A stretch of DNA of 64,000 bases, taken from contig NZ_JAIUDA010000003.1 of the NCBI RefSeq assembly GCF_020179835.1, forward strand, positions 124,001 to 188,000, read 5' to 3'. A program made the position numbers and the translations under genes. The notes under the pieces are model-generated. The model made no database searches. It saw nothing but the letters and a program-made list of their open reading frames with translations, and was not told the origin of the DNA. Position 1 is the first letter of the stretch. Every line of letters starts with the position of its first letter. Positions 10,548 to 22,035 of this stretch are shown here, piece by piece. The DNA is from Pantoea sp. alder81 (GTDB lineage Bacteria > Pseudomonadota > Gammaproteobacteria > Enterobacterales > Enterobacteriaceae).

Positions 10548-13366
10548 CAGGCAAATTTCCGCACTTCACCGTTGCCGGCTACGTTGGTGTAACAACGTCC
10601 ACAGACCGCAGCATGCTCCGCATTCTGGCCGACGTCAGTAGTGTAATGCCAGCAGCGCGGACATTTCTCGCCTTCTGCTTTGTGCAGTGCGATTTTCAGA
10701 CCTTTCAGTACTTCGCTCTGCTGTGCCTCATCGCTGGCAGTGGCGTAATCCGCCACCGTTGCGCCGGAAGTCAGCAGCACAAAACGCAGTTCATCGCCCA
10801 GCGCCTGCAGTTTGGCCGCCAGTTCAGCGTCCGCGTACAAGGTCACTGTGGCTTCCAGTGCGCCACCGATACGTTTATCGCTACGTGCCTGCTCGATCAC
10901 TTTGTTGACTTCGCCGCGCACTTTCAGCAGGTCATCCCAGTAAGCGTCGTTCAGTGCTTCGTTATCCGCCAGTCCAAACAGGCCTTCATACCACTCTTCA
11001 GTGAACACATACTTCGCGCGCTCACCTGGCAGGTAGCCCCAGATTTCATCGGCAGTGAAGGACATGATCGGCGCCATCCAGCGCACCAGCGCTTCAACGA
11101 TATGCCACAGCGCGGTCTGGCAGCTGCGACGTGCCAGGCTGTCACCTTTGGCGGTGTACTGACGATCTTTGATCACATCAAGATAGAACGAGCCCATTTC
11201 GATGGAGCAGAAGTGCATCAGACGTTGCACCACTTCATGGAAATCGTAGTTCTCGTAAGACTGCACGATGTCTTGCTGTGCGGCGAGTGCACGACCTACC
11301 GCCCAACGATCCACCACCACCATCTCTTCTGGCTTCACGCAATCGGTCGCCGGGTTGAAGCCCGCGAGGTTTGCCAGCAGGAAGCGTGCGGTGTTACGGA
11401 TACGACGATAGCTGTCAGCAGCACGCTTCAGGATTTCGTCGGACACCGCCATCTCACCGGAGTAGTCAGTTGAGGCCACCCACAGACGCAGAATGTCCGC
11501 GCCCAGTTTGTCCATTACGTCCTGCGGTGCCACGGTGTTGCCGATGGATTTCGACATCTTGCGACCCTGGCCGTCCACGGTGAAACCGTGCGTCAGTACC
11601 TGACGGTAAGGCGCTTTGCCTTTCATCGCCGTCGAGATCATCAGTGAAGACATGAACCAGCCGCGATGCTGATCCGAACCTTCCAGATACATATCCGGCG
11701 TATGGCCGCCAAACTCTGGACGCGCATCCACCACGGAGTAGCTGGTTGATCCTGAATCGAACCACACATCCAGCGTATCCGGCACTTTGACGTAGTGGTC
11801 AGCGTCGTCGCCCATCAGATCGCGCGGATCAAGATCCCACCACGCCTGAATGCCATCCTGCTCAACGCACTTCGCGACTTTCTCCATCAGCTCCAGCGTA
11901 TCCGGATGCAGCTGCTCGGTCTCTTTATGCACGAACAGCGCCATTGGCACGCCCCACGTACGCTGACGTGAGATACACCAGTCTGGACGGTTCGCTACCA
12001 TCGCTTCGATACGCGCCTGACCCCAGTCCGGGATCCACTGCACGCCTTTGATCTCTTTCAGCGACTGTGCACGCAGGCCTTTCTGATCCATGCTGATGAA
12101 CCACTGTGGGGTGGCACGGAAGATGATTGGGGTTTTGTGACGCCAGCAGTGTGGATAGCTGTGCAGCAGTTTCTCAACGTGCAGCAGTGCGCCTTTCTCT
12201 TTCAGCAGCTCAACGATCATGTCGTTGGCTTTGAACACATTCACACCATCCAGCGTTGGATAGGTGCCTGGCAGGAACGCGCCATCCGGACCGACTGGGT
12301 TAGCCGTTTCCAGACCGTATTTCTGGCCGATCACATAGTCATCCGGGCCGTGGCCTGGCGCCGTGTGTACTGCACCGGTACCCGCTTCCAGCGTAACGTG
12401 CTCGCCCAATACGACTTTGGATTGAATCTGCTCGAGGAACGGATGCTGGAACAGCTGCAGCTCAAGTGCCGCACCGTTGCATTCGCCCAGCACTTTCCAC
12501 TCAGCGATGCCCGCGCGCTTCATCACACCCTCAACCATCTCTTTGGCGAGGATCAAGCTGCGGCCTTCGATTTGCAGCAGCTGATATTCGAACTCAGGAT
12601 GCAGTGAGATACCGCGGTTGGCTGGCATGGTCCACGGGGTGGTAGTCCAGATCACCAGAGAAACCGGGCCTTCAGAGGCTGCAATGCCAAACTTCGCGCG
12701 CACCGCATCGGCATCGACGGCGTTAAACATCACGTCGATAGAAGGTGAAGTTTTGTCGTAGTACTCGACTTCTGCTTCAGCCAGCGCTGAACGGCAATCC
12801 ATGCACCAGTGCACTGGCTTCGCGCCTTTGTGCAGGTGGCCGTTGCCGATGATTTTACTCAGCGCACGGATGATGTTGGCTTCAGTTTTGAAGTCCATGG
12901 TCAGGTAAGGACGATCCCAGTCACCCAGCACGCCAAGACGGATGAAGTCTTTCTTCTGGCCTTCAACCTGTTCAGCAGCGTAGTTGCGGCAGGCGGCACG
13001 GAACTCCGCGGCGGTGACTTTCTCGCCCGGCTTACCAATCATCTGCTCAACTTTGTGCTCAATCGGTAAACCGTGGCAGTCCCAACCGGGAACATACGGC
13101 GAGTCATATCCCGCCATGCCTTTCGACTTAACGATAATGTCTTTCAGAATCTTGTTAACGGAGTGACCAATATGAATGCTGCCGTTCGCATAAGGAGGGC
13201 CATCATGCAAAATAAAGGTTTTTTTCCCTTTTTTGGCTTCGCGGATGATGCCGTACAGGTTGTCATCAGTCCAACGTTGCAGCATTCCCGGTTCGCGTTT
13301 GGCCAGATCGCCACGCATCGGGAACCCCGTTTCCGGCAAATTCAGGGTAGATTTATAGTCACTCAT
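10547..13366 (-). CDS. ileS: Isoleucyl-tRNA synthetase
   Basis: A class-I synthetase of 939 residues. It carries the HIGH box in [14 protein letters not shown] (about residue 65), the KMSKS box in [10 protein letters not shown] (about 605), an editing domain between them with the region [13 protein letters not shown], and a C-terminal zinc motif with CPRCW and CGRC. It lies between ribF (27-bp gap) and lspA (1-nt overlap). Confidence 0.97.
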   Translation of the reverse strand: MSDYKSTLNLPETGFPMRGDLAKREPGMLQRWTDDNLYGIIREAKKGKKTFILHDGPPYANGSIHIGHSVNKILKDIIVKSKGMAGYDSPYVPGWDCHGLPIEHKVEQMIGKPGEKVTAAEFRAACRNYAAEQVEGQKKDFIRLGVLGDWDRPYLTMDFKTEANIIRALSKIIGNGHLHKGAKPVHWCMDCRSALAEAEVEYYDKTSPSIDVMFNAVDADAVRAKFGIAASEGPVSLVIWTTTPWTMPANRGISLHPEFEYQLLQIEGRSLILAKEMVEGVMKRAGIAEWKVLGECNGAALELQLFQHPFLEQIQSKVVLGEHVTLEAGTGAVHTAPGHGPDDYVIGQKYGLETANPVGPDGAFLPGTYPTLDGVNVFKANDMIVELLKEKGALLHVEKLLHSYPHCWRHKTPIIFRATPQWFISMDQKGLRAQSLKEIKGVQWIPDWGQARIEAMVANRPDWCISRQRTWGVPMALFVHKETEQLHPDTLELMEKVAKCVEQDGIQAWWDLDPRDLMGDDADHYVKVPDTLDVWFDSGSTSYSVVDARPEFGGHTPDMYLEGSDQHRGWFMSSLMISTAMKGKAPYRQVLTHGFTVDGQGRKMSKSIGNTVAPQDVMDKLGADILRLWVASTDYSGEMAVSDEILKRAADSYRRIRNTARFLLANLAGFNPATDCVKPEEMVVVDRWAVGRALAAQQDIVQSYENYDFHEVVQRLMHFCSIEMGSFYLDVIKDRQYTAKGDSLARRSCQTALWHIVEALVRWMAPIMSFTADEIWGYLPGERAKYVFTEEWYEGLFGLADNEALNDAYWDDLLKVRGEVNKVIEQARSDKRIGGALEATVTLYADAELAAKLQALGDELRFVLLTSGATVADYATASDEAQQSEVLKGLKIALHKAEGEKCPRCWHYTTDVGQNAEHAAVCGRCYTNVAGNGEVRKFA

Positions 13367-13393
13367 CAGATTCTCGGTTCCGTATTTCGGTCA

Positions 13394-14332
13394 TTAAGCC
13401 GGTGCGTTAAGCCCAAAAAATTGGCGGGCCGTCACCACATCTTTCGCAATTTGTTCTTTCAACGCGTCCAGCGAAGCGAAACGCTGTTCGTCGCGAATCT
13501 TCTGTTTCAGCACCACCTCAATGTGGTGGCCATAAAGATTCATATGTGTGTCAAGCAGGTGAACTTCAAGCTGCTGACGCAGACCTTTTACTGTCGGACG
13601 TGTACCAATGTTGGCCACGCCGGCTATAGGCTTGTCGCCAAGGCCTAAAACTTCAACCGCAAACACGCCTTTTACCGGCGTTACTGTGCGGCGTAAGGGA
13701 ATGTTCGCGGTAGGAAAACCAATAGTGCGCCCCAGTGCATCACCGTGCACCACGCGCCCTGAAATGCTGAATGGATGGCCCAGCAGCGCTTCCGCCTGCG
13801 CAAAATCATCCTGTGCCAGTGCCTGACGTACCGCCGTGCTGCTGATACGTGCACCGCCATCACAATAGGTCTGAGTGCTGATGACGTCGAAGCCATACTC
13901 AACACCGGCTTTCTGTAATAACAGGAAATCCCCCTGGCGACCAGCGCCGAAGCGGAAATCATCACCCACTGCGAGGAACTTCACGTTGAGCTTATCGACC
14001 AGCAGTTCGGCGATAAAACTTTGTGCGGAGTGCGCCGCAAAACGGCGATCAAAGCGGACACAGAGCACGGCATCAACGCCCGCCAGCTCCAGATATTTCA
14101 GCTTCTCGCGCAGACGTGTCAGGCGTGCCGGGGCTTTGTCACCGGCAAACAATTCAAGCGGTTGCGGCTCAAACAGCATCACCACCACCGGCAGGTTGCG
14201 TTGTCGTCCTTCAGCAATTAACTCCGCCATCAAGGCCTGGTGGCCGCGATGTACGCCGTCGAAATTGCCAATGGTCAGGACGCAGCCGCGATGCTGCTCT
14301 TTCAGATTATAAATACCGCGGATAAACTTCAT
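13394..14332 (-). CDS. ribF: Bifunctional riboflavin kinase / FAD synthetase
   Basis: RibF turns riboflavin into FMN and then FAD. The 312 residues comprise an N-terminal nucleotidyltransferase with TIGNFDGVHRGHQ and RISSTAVRQAL, and a C-terminal kinase with GRVVHGDALGRTIGFPTANI and the PTVKG region. It is the first gene of the operon running to ispH and is divergent from rpsT. Confidence 0.96.
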   Translation of the reverse strand: MKFIRGIYNLKEQHRGCVLTIGNFDGVHRGHQALMAELIAEGRQRNLPVVVMLFEPQPLELFAGDKAPARLTRLREKLKYLELAGVDAVLCVRFDRRFAAHSAQSFIAELLVDKLNVKFLAVGDDFRFGAGRQGDFLLLQKAGVEYGFDVISTQTYCDGGARISSTAVRQALAQDDFAQAEALLGHPFSISGRVVHGDALGRTIGFPTANIPLRRTVTPVKGVFAVEVLGLGDKPIAGVANIGTRPTVKGLRQQLEVHLLDTHMNLYGHHIEVVLKQKIRDEQRFASLDALKEQIAKDVVTARQFFGLNAPA

Positions 14333-14482
14333 GGCTGACTCAAACCGGTGGAAATCGGCGGATTATACCCTTGAATGGCCTTCAGGTTAACCCGTCTGCG
14401 TGCCTTTCCTGCGTATGGTGCGGCTTAAAGCGCACGCAACCCCTTGCTCAGGCAGGTAATGAAGATTTTTAGTGCGAAATAC

Positions 14483-14511
14483 TGTATTCAGCGGCGTGTT
14501 GCTGGTAGAAT
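14483..14511 (+). promoter_or_regulatory. Possible upstream rpsT promoter (P1)
   Basis: TGTATT and TAGAAT lie 17 bp apart. The -35 is weak, but the -10 stands about 92 bp before the -10 of the stronger promoter, resembling the two-promoter layout known for E. coli rpsT. Confidence 0.4.
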
Positions 14512-14574
14512 CCTGCGCCATCAATTACGTAATCAAGTGCCGTTGCTAAAACGACGCTTATTTGCACAAATCCA

Positions 14575-14603
14575 TTGACAAAAGAAGGCGCAAAAGGCAT
14601 AGT
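14575..14603 (+). promoter_or_regulatory. rpsT main promoter (P2-like)
   Basis: TTGACA (14575-14580) and CATAGT (14598-14603) are separated by 17 bp, about 48 bp before the rpsT start. The rest of the 14333-14650 gap, between divergent ribF and rpsT, shows no other feature. Confidence 0.7.
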
Positions 14604-14650
14604 CCTCGGCCTTTGATTTGTCCATATAGATCACATTTGGGAGTTGGACC

Positions 14651-14914
14651 TTGGCTAATATCAAATCAGCTAAGAAACGCGCCGTAACATCTGAGAAACG
14701 TCGCAAGCATAACGCGAGCAACCGTTCAATGATGCGTACTTTCATCAAGAAAGTATACGCGGCTATCGCAACAGGCGACAAAGCTGCTGCGCAGAACGCA
14801 TTCAACGAAATGCAACCAATCGTGGACCGTCAGGCTGCTAAAGGTCTGATCCACAAAAACAAAGCTGCACGCCATAAAGCAAACCTGGCTGCTCAGATCA
14901 CCAAACTGGCTTAA
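14651..14914 (+). CDS. rpsT: 30S ribosomal protein S20, TTG start
   Basis: An 87-residue, very basic, helical 16S-rRNA binding protein. It begins (M)[17 protein letters not shown] and ends AAQITKLA, like E. coli S20. Translation starts at TTG (14651) with GGGAG about 7 nt upstream; no ATG fits. The UUG start is also used in E. coli, where it is part of S20 translational autoregulation. Confidence 0.97.
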   Translation: MANIKSAKKRAVTSEKRRKHNASNRSMMRTFIKKVYAAIATGDKAAAQNAFNEMQPIVDRQAAKGLIHKNKAARHKANLAAQITKLA

Positions 14915-14944
14915 TCGCCTGTTAGGTTATCGCTTTGTCGAAAG

Positions 14945-14963
14945 AACCGGCGCTTAGCCGGTT
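14945..14963 (+). terminator. rpsT terminator
   Basis: The stem AACCGGC / GCCGGTT is followed by seven T. The T-run overlaps the stop codon of the convergent nhaR. Confidence 0.85.
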
Positions 14964-14966
14964 TTT

Positions 14967-15869
14967 TTATGCCTGCAATTTGGCATTAAACAGTGCGCTG
15001 AAATCACGATTACAAATGCGCTGTACCGCCGGATGTTGAATCATACGCTCGGCAAAAATCACGTGGTACTCTTCCATGACCGCCTCCAGACGCCCTATTT
15101 CACAAATCGTATCGTCACGATAGATCTCCGCTCCGTATAACGTCGGCGCAACGAAAATCGCGTTGTTCTGCGCACCAAAAGCCTTCATCAGGGCGGCATC
15201 ATCAAACTCGCCAAGAATATCGATCTGCAACCCCTGGCTGTGAATCCAGTTCAGCAGCTTGCGGCCCAGCATCGACCGCCGTCCAGGAATTAACAGGCGA
15301 CGCTGCTCTAAACACGCTGGAAAAGGACGATCAGGCAGCGGGGCGTTGCACCAGAAGCTAATCGGACATTCGCCGAGTTTCACTGAGAACAAACCTTCCT
15401 GCTGAGTAGAGTCGATTGGGCAATCCGATACAATCATATCGAGCTTGTGCTGACTCAGTTGCTCCAACAACATCTCGTGCGTTGACTCGAAACAGCGCAG
15501 ATGAATTTTCTCTTCCGCCACCACGGCCGCTTCAAGCACTTTGCTCACCAGTGGTTTCGATAATGCATCCGCCACCCCCACATCGAACAACAAATGTGAC
15601 TCTTTGCGATAGTTAACGATATCCAGCATCTCCTGGCTGAGCATGAACATGCGATCGGCGTAGCGAAACACCAGCTGCCCGAGTTCATTGGGCACCAAAC
15701 CACGCCCCTGGCGACGGAACAGCACGCCCCCCAGTTGCTCTTCCAGTGCTTTAATCTGCCCCGTCACCGTTTGTGGCGTCAGGCACAGGACATCAGCGGC
15801 GCGCACCACGGAGCCGGTTTTGCACACCTGCCAGAAATAGTAGAGATGATTGAAATTGAGCTGATTCAT
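14967..15869 (-). CDS. nhaR: LysR-type transcriptional activator NhaR
   Basis: The sodium-responsive activator of nhaA (in E. coli also of pga). The 300 residues show an N-terminal winged helix-turn-helix ([18 protein letters not shown], then [17 protein letters not shown]) and a LysR substrate domain with motifs shared with E. coli NhaR ([34 protein letters not shown]). It follows nhaA after a 33-bp gap in the same direction. Confidence 0.95.
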   Translation of the reverse strand: MNQLNFNHLYYFWQVCKTGSVVRAADVLCLTPQTVTGQIKALEEQLGGVLFRRQGRGLVPNELGQLVFRYADRMFMLSQEMLDIVNYRKESHLLFDVGVADALSKPLVSKVLEAAVVAEEKIHLRCFESTHEMLLEQLSQHKLDMIVSDCPIDSTQQEGLFSVKLGECPISFWCNAPLPDRPFPACLEQRRLLIPGRRSMLGRKLLNWIHSQGLQIDILGEFDDAALMKAFGAQNNAIFVAPTLYGAEIYRDDTICEIGRLEAVMEEYHVIFAERMIQHPAVQRICNRDFSALFNAKLQA

Positions 15870-15902
15870 TATAAAAAAGGAGGCTTACGCCCCCTTCCCT
15901 GT

Positions 15903-17081
15903 TTATCGCAGTTTGATACGCAGCAGCGTGTAACCAATCACTGCGGACAGCACCGAGCCACTGAGGATACCGAGTTTCGAGAAGGTCACCAGTTGCTCAT
16001 GTGCGGCGTCAAAGGCCAGCGAGCTGATGAAAATCGACATGGTGAAGCCAATACCGCACAGCACACCAATCGCCATGATGTCGCGTATGGCGGTGCCGTT
16101 CGGCAACACCGCCAGCCTCCACTTCACTGCCAGCCAGCAGAACAAGGTAATGCCCAGCGGTTTACCGATCAGCAAGCCGAGGATAATGCCCAGCGGCTCC
16201 GGTGACAGCACATCGCCGAAGGTAATGCCGCTTAAAGAGATACCAGCGTTAGCGAAAGCGAACAGTGGAAGAATCAGCCAGTTCACCCAGGGCATCAAAC
16301 CATGTGCCAGATGTTCTGCAGGCGAATGGCCATCCTTCTCTTCCAGCGGCACGAAGAAGCCCACGATCACCCCTGCCAGCGTGGCATGCACGCCGGATTT
16401 GAGTACCGCCGTCCACAGCACCACACCCACTAGCATGTAAATCGCAATGTTACGCACACCGCAACGGTTTAATATCGCCAGCAATACGATTGCGCCGGCT
16501 GCGACGCTCAGCGACAGCACCGAGAGATCGCTGGTATAGAACAGCGCGATAATCACGATAGCGCCGAGGTCATCGATAATCGCCAGTGCCATCAGGAACA
16601 CTTTCAACGCGGCGGGCACGCGGCTGCCGAGCAGCGCCAGGACGCCTAAAGCAAAGGCAATGTCAGTGGCGGTTGGGATTGCCCAGCCGTTACGAGCGAT
16701 TTCATCAGCATGATTGAAACCGAAGAAAATCAGCCCGGGAACCACCATACCGCCGAGGGCGGCAATTACCGGGAAGATGGCACGGTCGCGACTGGCTAAT
16801 TCACCAATCATCAGCTCACGCTTCACTTCAAGGCCGATTAACAAGAAGAACAATGCCATCAACGCATCATTGATCCACAGCAACAGGTTTTTGCTGATAT
16901 CCAGTGCGCCAAAGCGAATTTGCACCGGCTCAGCGAGGAACGATTGATAACCTTGTGCGGTTTCTGCACTGTTGGCGAGAATCATCGCGGCAACAGCGGC
17001 AAGAATCAGCACGATGCCGTTGCTGGCATCACTCGCGATAAAGCTCTTCAGCAAGCTTCGAATACTACGGGGTTTGTTCAC
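15903..17081 (-). CDS. nhaA: Na+/H+ antiporter NhaA, GTG start
   Basis: An inner-membrane electrogenic sodium-proton exchanger with about 12 helices. The paired aspartates of the ion site are visible in [29 protein letters not shown] and [16 protein letters not shown] are further family motifs. The start is GTG at 17081, 4 nt behind AGGAGG, giving 392 residues (E. coli 388). The longer TTG frame (17102) would include the Shine-Dalgarno itself. It forms an operon with nhaR. Confidence 0.94.
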   Translation of the reverse strand: MNKPRSIRSLLKSFIASDASNGIVLILAAVAAMILANSAETAQGYQSFLAEPVQIRFGALDISKNLLLWINDALMALFFLLIGLEVKRELMIGELASRDRAIFPVIAALGGMVVPGLIFFGFNHADEIARNGWAIPTATDIAFALGVLALLGSRVPAALKVFLMALAIIDDLGAIVIIALFYTSDLSVLSLSVAAGAIVLLAILNRCGVRNIAIYMLVGVVLWTAVLKSGVHATLAGVIVGFFVPLEEKDGHSPAEHLAHGLMPWVNWLILPLFAFANAGISLSGITFGDVLSPEPLGIILGLLIGKPLGITLFCWLAVKWRLAVLPNGTAIRDIMAIGVLCGIGFTMSIFISSLAFDAAHEQLVTFSKLGILSGSVLSAVIGYTLLRIKLR

Positions 17082-17204
17082 AACTCCTCCTGAGCAGGAC
17101 AATTTTTAGCGGCTAGTTTAGCGGCGTAAATACCTCGTTAAAAGCAGCTTATGTCTCGTTTATGGATCGGGAATACCGATCTATTAAATCACAGACATAA
17201 AAAA

Positions 17205-17226
17205 AGCGGAGAGTTTCCTCTCCGCT
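17205..17226 (-). terminator. dnaKJ terminator
   Basis: The 9-bp stem AGCGGAGAG / CTCTCCGCT with loop TTTC is followed by seven T on the minus strand. It lies 22 bases past the dnaJ stop. Confidence 0.85.
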
Positions 17227-17248
17227 TCATTATGGCTCGCTGACTCGA

Positions 17249-18394
17249 TTAACGGGTCAGGTCGTCAAAGAACTTCTTCACGCCGTCGAAGAAGCTTTTG
17301 GAGCGCGGGCTGTTTTTCTCACCCAATGGGCCACCAAAGCTCTCTTCCAGCTCACGCAGTAAGGCTTTCTGTTTGTCGTTGAGGCTGACTGGGGTTTCCA
17401 CCACCACACGACATAGCAAATCGCCCACCGCGCCACCGCGTACTGACTTCACGCCTTTACCGCGCATGCGGAACAGCTTGCCGGTTTGCGTTTCTGAAGG
17501 CACTTTCAGCTTCACGCGACCGTCCAGCGTCGGCACTTCAATCTCGCCGCCCAGTGCTGCCATCGCAAAGTTGATCGGCACTTCACAGTACAGGTTGTTA
17601 TCTTCACGTTCGAAGATCGGGTGTTTCTTCACCGAGACCTGAACGTACAGATCGCCCGCTGGTGCGCCGTGTTCACCCGCTTCACCTTCGCCGCTCAGAC
17701 GAATGCGATCGCCGGTATCCACACCTGCCGGGATTTTCACCGACAAGGTTTTCTGGCGCTCAACGCGGCCATGTCCATGACAGGCGTTGCACGGATCTTT
17801 GATCACCGAACCGCGACCGTGACAGGTCGGACACGCCTGCTGCACGGTGAAGAAGCCCTGGCGCATCTGCACCTGGCCTGCACCGTGACAGGTCGAACAG
17901 GTCTGTGGCTGCGTACCCGCTTTGGCACCGCTGCCGTGGCAGACATCACACTCTTCCAGGGTAGGAATGCGGATCTCTTTGGTCACGCCGCGTACCGCTT
18001 CTTCCAGCGACAGCTCCATGTTGTAGCGTAAATCGGCGCCACGGGCAGCACGCTGACGGCGTCCACCACCAAAGATATCGCCAAATACGTCGCCAAAGAT
18101 ATCGCTGAAGTCAGCACCGCCGCCGCCAAAGCCGCCGCCACCGAACCCACCACCGCCCATGCCACCCTGTTCGAAGGCTGCATGACCGTACTGGTCATAG
18201 GCCGCACGCTTTTGCGCATCGGTCAGGATTTCGTAGGCTTCTTTAATCTCTTTGAATTTCGCTTCGGCTTCTTTATTGTCCGGATTACGGTCCGGATGGT
18301 ATTTCATCGCCAGGCGCTTGTAGGCCTTTTTGATTTCACGCTCATCTGCGGATTTAGAGACGCCTAAGATCTCGTATAAATCACTCTTAGCCAT
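17249..18394 (-). CDS. dnaJ: Chaperone DnaJ (Hsp40)
   Basis: The co-chaperone that stimulates DnaK ATPase and delivers clients. The 381 residues comprise a J domain (residues 5-70) with the HPD motif in YHPDRNPD, a Gly/Phe linker (about 76-115), four zinc-binding CxxCxGxG repeats ([32 protein letters not shown]) and the C-terminal substrate domains. It lies 103 bp downstream of dnaK with a stable hairpin between. Confidence 0.97.
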   Translation of the reverse strand: MAKSDLYEILGVSKSADEREIKKAYKRLAMKYHPDRNPDNKEAEAKFKEIKEAYEILTDAQKRAAYDQYGHAAFEQGGMGGGGFGGGGFGGGGADFSDIFGDVFGDIFGGGRRQRAARGADLRYNMELSLEEAVRGVTKEIRIPTLEECDVCHGSGAKAGTQPQTCSTCHGAGQVQMRQGFFTVQQACPTCHGRGSVIKDPCNACHGHGRVERQKTLSVKIPAGVDTGDRIRLSGEGEAGEHGAPAGDLYVQVSVKKHPIFEREDNNLYCEVPINFAMAALGGEIEVPTLDGRVKLKVPSETQTGKLFRMRGKGVKSVRGGAVGDLLCRVVVETPVSLNDKQKALLRELEESFGGPLGEKNSPRSKSFFDGVKKFFDDLTR

Positions 18395-18417
18395 TTTGTT
18401 CTGCCCTTAACATGATC

Positions 18418-18450
18418 GCACGGGCGTGGAGAGATCTCCTACGCCCGTGC
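18418..18450 (-). repeat. Stable hairpin in the dnaK-dnaJ intercistronic gap
   Basis: Ten-base arms GCACGGGCGT / ACGCCCGTGC enclose a further GGAGA / TCTCC pairing. No T-run follows on the minus strand, so it is not a standard terminator. A role in mRNA processing, stability or reduced dnaJ expression is inferred. Confidence 0.6.
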
Positions 18451-18497
18451 TGGTTTCAACGGCTGTCAGGCCAGCCGTCGCGCCCGGTCAGGGGCAA

Positions 18498-20408
18498 TTA
18501 TTTTTTGTCTTTAACTTCTTCGAATTCAGCGTCGACAACGTCGTCATCTTTCTTCGCTGAAGCGTCGCCAGCGTCTGCTGCGCCCGCCTGGCCTTGCTGC
18601 TGTGCCAGTTCCATCAGTTTGCTTGATACTTCCATCAGAGCCTGCATTTTGGCTTCGATTTCCGCTTTGTCTTCGCCTTTCAGCGCAGTGTTCAGCTCGG
18701 TCAGCGCAGACTCGATCGGTGCTTTGTCTTCAGCAGACAGTTTGTCACCGGCTTCGTCCAACTGCTTACGGGTGCTGTGAGAAATCTGATCACCCTGGTT
18801 GCGGGTCTGAACCAGCTCTTCGAACTTACGGTCAGACTCGGCGTTGGCTTCTGCGTCACGCACCATTTTTTCGATCTCTTCTTCGTTCAGACCTGAAGAA
18901 GCTTTGATGGTGATCTTCTGCTCTTTTCCGCTGTTTTTGTCTTTCGCAGACACGTGCAGGATACCATCGGCATCGATATCGAAGGTCACTTCGATCTGCG
19001 GCATACCGCGCGGTGCAGACTGGATACCGTCTAGGTTGAACTGGCCCAGTGATTTGTTATCACCTGAACGCTTACGCTCACCCTGCAGCACGTGAATAGT
19101 CACGGCAGACTGGTTATCTTCAGCCGTCGAGAACACCTGGCTGTGCTTGGTTGGGATGGTGGTGTTCTTGCTGATCAGCGAAGTCATCACGCCACCCATG
19201 GTTTCGATACCCAGCGACAGCGGGGTTACGTCCAGCAGCAGAACGTCTTTTACTTCACCGGCCAACACGCCGCCCTGAACCGCAGCACCGACAGCAACTG
19301 CTTCATCCGGGTTCACGTCTTTACGTGGCTCTTTACCAAAGAACTCAGTCACTTTGGCCTGAACCATTGGCATACGTGTCTGACCACCGACGAGGATTAC
19401 GTCGTTGATGTCTGAAACAGACAGGCCAGCGTCCTGCAGAGCAACTTTCAGTGGCTCGATAGAACGGGTCACCAGATCTTCAACCAGTGATTCCAGTTTC
19501 GCACGGGTCACTTTGATGTTCAGGTGCTTAGGACCGGTCGCATCCGCCGTGATGTACGGCAGGTTAACGTCGGTCTGCTGAGCAGAAGACAGCTCAATTT
19601 TTGCTTTCTCAGCGGCTTCTTTCAGACGCTGCATCGCCAGCGGATCGTTGTGCAGATCGATGCCCTGGTCTTTCTTAAATTCTGCGACTAAGTAGTTGAT
19701 CAGACGGCTATCGAAGTCTTCACCACCGAGGTGAGTATCACCGTTGGTTGCCAGAACTTCGAAGGTTTTCTCGCCATCAACTTCATCGATTTCGATGATA
19801 GAGATATCGAAAGTACCACCACCCAGGTCATATACCGCGATAGTGCGGTTGCCCTGACCTTTATCCAGACCGTAAGCCAGTGCCGCTGCGGTTGGTTCGT
19901 TGATGATACGTTTTACGTCCAGACCCGCGATACGGCCGGCATCTTTGGTTGCCTGACGCTGCGCATCGTTGAAGTAAGCTGGAACGGTGATAACCGCTTC
20001 AGTTACCGCTTCACCGAGGAAATCTTCCGCGGTTTTCTTCATCTTTTTCAGCACTTCAGCAGAGATCTGCGGCGGTGCCATTTTCTGGCCTTTCACGTCC
20101 AGCCATGCGTCACCGTTATCAGCGCCAGTGATTTTGTACGGCATGATTTTGATATCACGCTGCACTTCTTCGTCCTGGAAACGACGGCCAATCAGGCGTT
20201 TGATCGCGAACAGAGTGTTCTGCGGGTTAGTCACCGCCTGACGTTTAGCCGGCTGACCGACCAGAGTCTCGCCATCTTGTGTATATGCAATGATTGACGG
20301 TGTGGTGCGATCGCCTTCGGCGTTTTCAAGCACACGTGCTTTACCACCATCCATAACCGCAACACATGAATTGGTTGTACCCAAGTCAATACCAATAATC
20401 TTACCCAT
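18498..20408 (-). CDS. dnaK: Chaperone DnaK (Hsp70)
   Basis: The main bacterial Hsp70, 636 residues. The actin-like ATPase domain shows [16 protein letters not shown] (phosphate loop 1) and [16 protein letters not shown]. The hydrophobic linker [15 protein letters not shown] leads into the substrate-binding beta-sandwich and helical lid, and the acidic tail ends [15 protein letters not shown]. It is driven by a sigma-32 promoter at 20530-20560 and is the first gene of dnaK-dnaJ. Confidence 0.98.
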   Translation of the reverse strand: MGKIIGIDLGTTNSCVAVMDGGKARVLENAEGDRTTPSIIAYTQDGETLVGQPAKRQAVTNPQNTLFAIKRLIGRRFQDEEVQRDIKIMPYKITGADNGDAWLDVKGQKMAPPQISAEVLKKMKKTAEDFLGEAVTEAVITVPAYFNDAQRQATKDAGRIAGLDVKRIINEPTAAALAYGLDKGQGNRTIAVYDLGGGTFDISIIEIDEVDGEKTFEVLATNGDTHLGGEDFDSRLINYLVAEFKKDQGIDLHNDPLAMQRLKEAAEKAKIELSSAQQTDVNLPYITADATGPKHLNIKVTRAKLESLVEDLVTRSIEPLKVALQDAGLSVSDINDVILVGGQTRMPMVQAKVTEFFGKEPRKDVNPDEAVAVGAAVQGGVLAGEVKDVLLLDVTPLSLGIETMGGVMTSLISKNTTIPTKHSQVFSTAEDNQSAVTIHVLQGERKRSGDNKSLGQFNLDGIQSAPRGMPQIEVTFDIDADGILHVSAKDKNSGKEQKITIKASSGLNEEEIEKMVRDAEANAESDRKFEELVQTRNQGDQISHSTRKQLDEAGDKLSAEDKAPIESALTELNTALKGEDKAEIEAKMQALMEVSSKLMELAQQQGQAGAADAGDASAKKDDDVVDAEFEEVKDKK

Positions 20409-20529
20409 CTAAACGTCTCCCACTTAAATTCTTTGTCAATTAGCGTTGTTAGCAGATGTGCGGCCAAGCTGGCCTTTTTCAACTGCTGTGACAGGCTTTT
20501 TTTGCTGCCTGACATCACTCGATGACAAG

Positions 20530-20560
20530 TAAATGGGGCCGCTTCAGAGCGCATCAAGGG
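20530..20560 (-). promoter_or_regulatory. Heat-shock (sigma-32) promoter of dnaKJ
   Basis: On the minus strand the -35 CCCTTGAT (20560-20553) and the -10 CCCCATTTA (20538-20530) are separated by about 14 bp. This matches the RpoH consensus CTTGAAA / CCCCATNT and the E. coli dnaK P1 arrangement. It lies about 120 bp before the dnaK start. Confidence 0.8.
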
Positions 20561-20599
20561 TTAAAACTAAAATAATTTTAAAAAAATGCGGAAAAGAAA

Positions 20600-20617
20600 A
20601 AGGCGCTTACGCGCCTT
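20600..20617 (-). terminator. Terminator of the MFS transporter gene
   Basis: The stem AAGGCGC / GCGCCTT with loop TTAC is followed by TTTTCTTTT on the minus strand, right behind the stop of the transporter. Confidence 0.8.
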
Positions 20618-20620
20618 AAG

Positions 20621-21922
20621 TTAGACATTCACCTGATTGAGCAGCGTCGATCGCTGTTTTTCGCTCTGCAGCCACAGGCCAACCAGCAAGCCAATCAGCG
20701 CCAGCGCCAGCACATACCAGGCCGGTGCCATCGGCGTGAGTTGCATCATCAGCGTCACGCTAATCGGTGTCAGACCACCGAATATCGCATAGGCGACATT
20801 GTAGGAAAATGAGATGCCGGTGAAACGCACCGCCGCAGGGAACGCTTTGACCATCACAAAAGGCACCACGCCCACCACGCCAACACTCAATCCCGCCAGT
20901 CCGTACCAGACAAACAGCATCTCAGGCGAACCACCGAGTTGATGGAAGAAGTTCCAGCTGAAGATGGCCAGCAGCAACGAACCGCCTATCAGCGTTAACG
21001 CCGGGCCAAAGCGATCCACCAGCCAGCCAGCGATGACGCAGCCGAACAGCAACATAATGGTGGCGACGCTATTTGCTTGCAGGCTCAATGCCGCTGGGAT
21101 GCCATGCTGTTTCTGCATCAACGTGGGTGCCATTAAAATCACCACCACAATGCAGGCCGAAAGCAACCACGTCAGCAGCATCGAAATCACAATGCCGCGC
21201 TTATGGCTGGCGAGGATGGTTTGCAGCGGTAGCTTGTCGGATAACGCTTTACGCTCCTGCATCTGCTTAAACACCGGCGTTTCATGCAACCAGCGGCGCA
21301 GATACATCGCCAGCAAGCCGAATAAGCCACCGAGGAAGAAAGGAATGCGCCAGCCGTGATCGCGAATTGCGGCAGGAGAAAGTGTGGTGTTGAGTACCGT
21401 TGCCACCAGCGACCCCAGCAAAATCCCCGCCGTTAAACCCGCCGTCAGCGTGCCGCAGGCGAAACCGATGCGCTTCTCCGGCACATGCTCAGCCACAAAC
21501 ACCCACGCGCCCGGCACCTCGCCACCAATCGCCGCGCCTTGCAGCACGCGCATCAGCAACATCAAAATCGGTGCCGCGATACCAATACTGGCGTAGGTTG
21601 GCAGTGCGCCCATTGCCAGCGTCGGCAGCGCCATCAGCAGAATGCTCAGGCTAAACATCTTCTTGCGTCCGACTTTGTCACCAAAGTGCGCCATCACGAT
21701 GCCGCCCAGCGGACGCGCCAGATAACCGGCGGCGAAAATCGCGAAGGTCTGCACCTGACGCAGCCATTCCGGGATATCCGGAGGGAAAAACAGCTCGCCA
21801 ATCACGGCAGCAAAGAAGACGAAGATAATGAAATCGTAGAATTCCAGCGCCCCGCCGAGGGCAGCCAGCGACAGGGTTTTATAATCCTGGCCGTTGAGAC
21901 GGCGCGTTGTGTGTGCATCCAT
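20621..21922 (-). CDS. MFS metabolite:H+ symporter (MHS family)
   Basis: A 433-residue, 12-helix inner-membrane transporter. The MFS signature between helices 2 and 3 reads GDKVGRKKMF. The N-terminus (SLSLAALGGALEFYDFIIF) and LMRVLQGAAIGGEVPGAWVFVAEH match the ProP/KgtP/ShiA-like metabolite:H+ symporters. The substrate cannot be told from sequence; an organic acid or osmolyte is likely. E. coli has satP (yaaH) and yaaW/yaaI between mog and dnaK, so this is a local replacement. It has its own terminator. Confidence 0.85.
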   Translation of the reverse strand: MDAHTTRRLNGQDYKTLSLAALGGALEFYDFIIFVFFAAVIGELFFPPDIPEWLRQVQTFAIFAAGYLARPLGGIVMAHFGDKVGRKKMFSLSILLMALPTLAMGALPTYASIGIAAPILMLLMRVLQGAAIGGEVPGAWVFVAEHVPEKRIGFACGTLTAGLTAGILLGSLVATVLNTTLSPAAIRDHGWRIPFFLGGLFGLLAMYLRRWLHETPVFKQMQERKALSDKLPLQTILASHKRGIVISMLLTWLLSACIVVVILMAPTLMQKQHGIPAALSLQANSVATIMLLFGCVIAGWLVDRFGPALTLIGGSLLLAIFSWNFFHQLGGSPEMLFVWYGLAGLSVGVVGVVPFVMVKAFPAAVRFTGISFSYNVAYAIFGGLTPISVTLMMQLTPMAPAWYVLALALIGLLVGLWLQSEKQRSTLLNQVNV

Positions 21923-22035
21923 AGTCGTGCGGTATCCAGAGGCAAAGTCAGTATGGTTGTAAAGCTGGAGTTACTATACCGTCAATATTTCGCCACACCA
22001 GTACCGCTGAATTTTATGCCTGAAAACGGCGATTT

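Noticed and set aside
14533-14805. 90-codon minus-strand frame overlapping rpsT
   Set aside because: It lies antisense to the S20 gene and its promoter; a shadow of conserved coding sequence.
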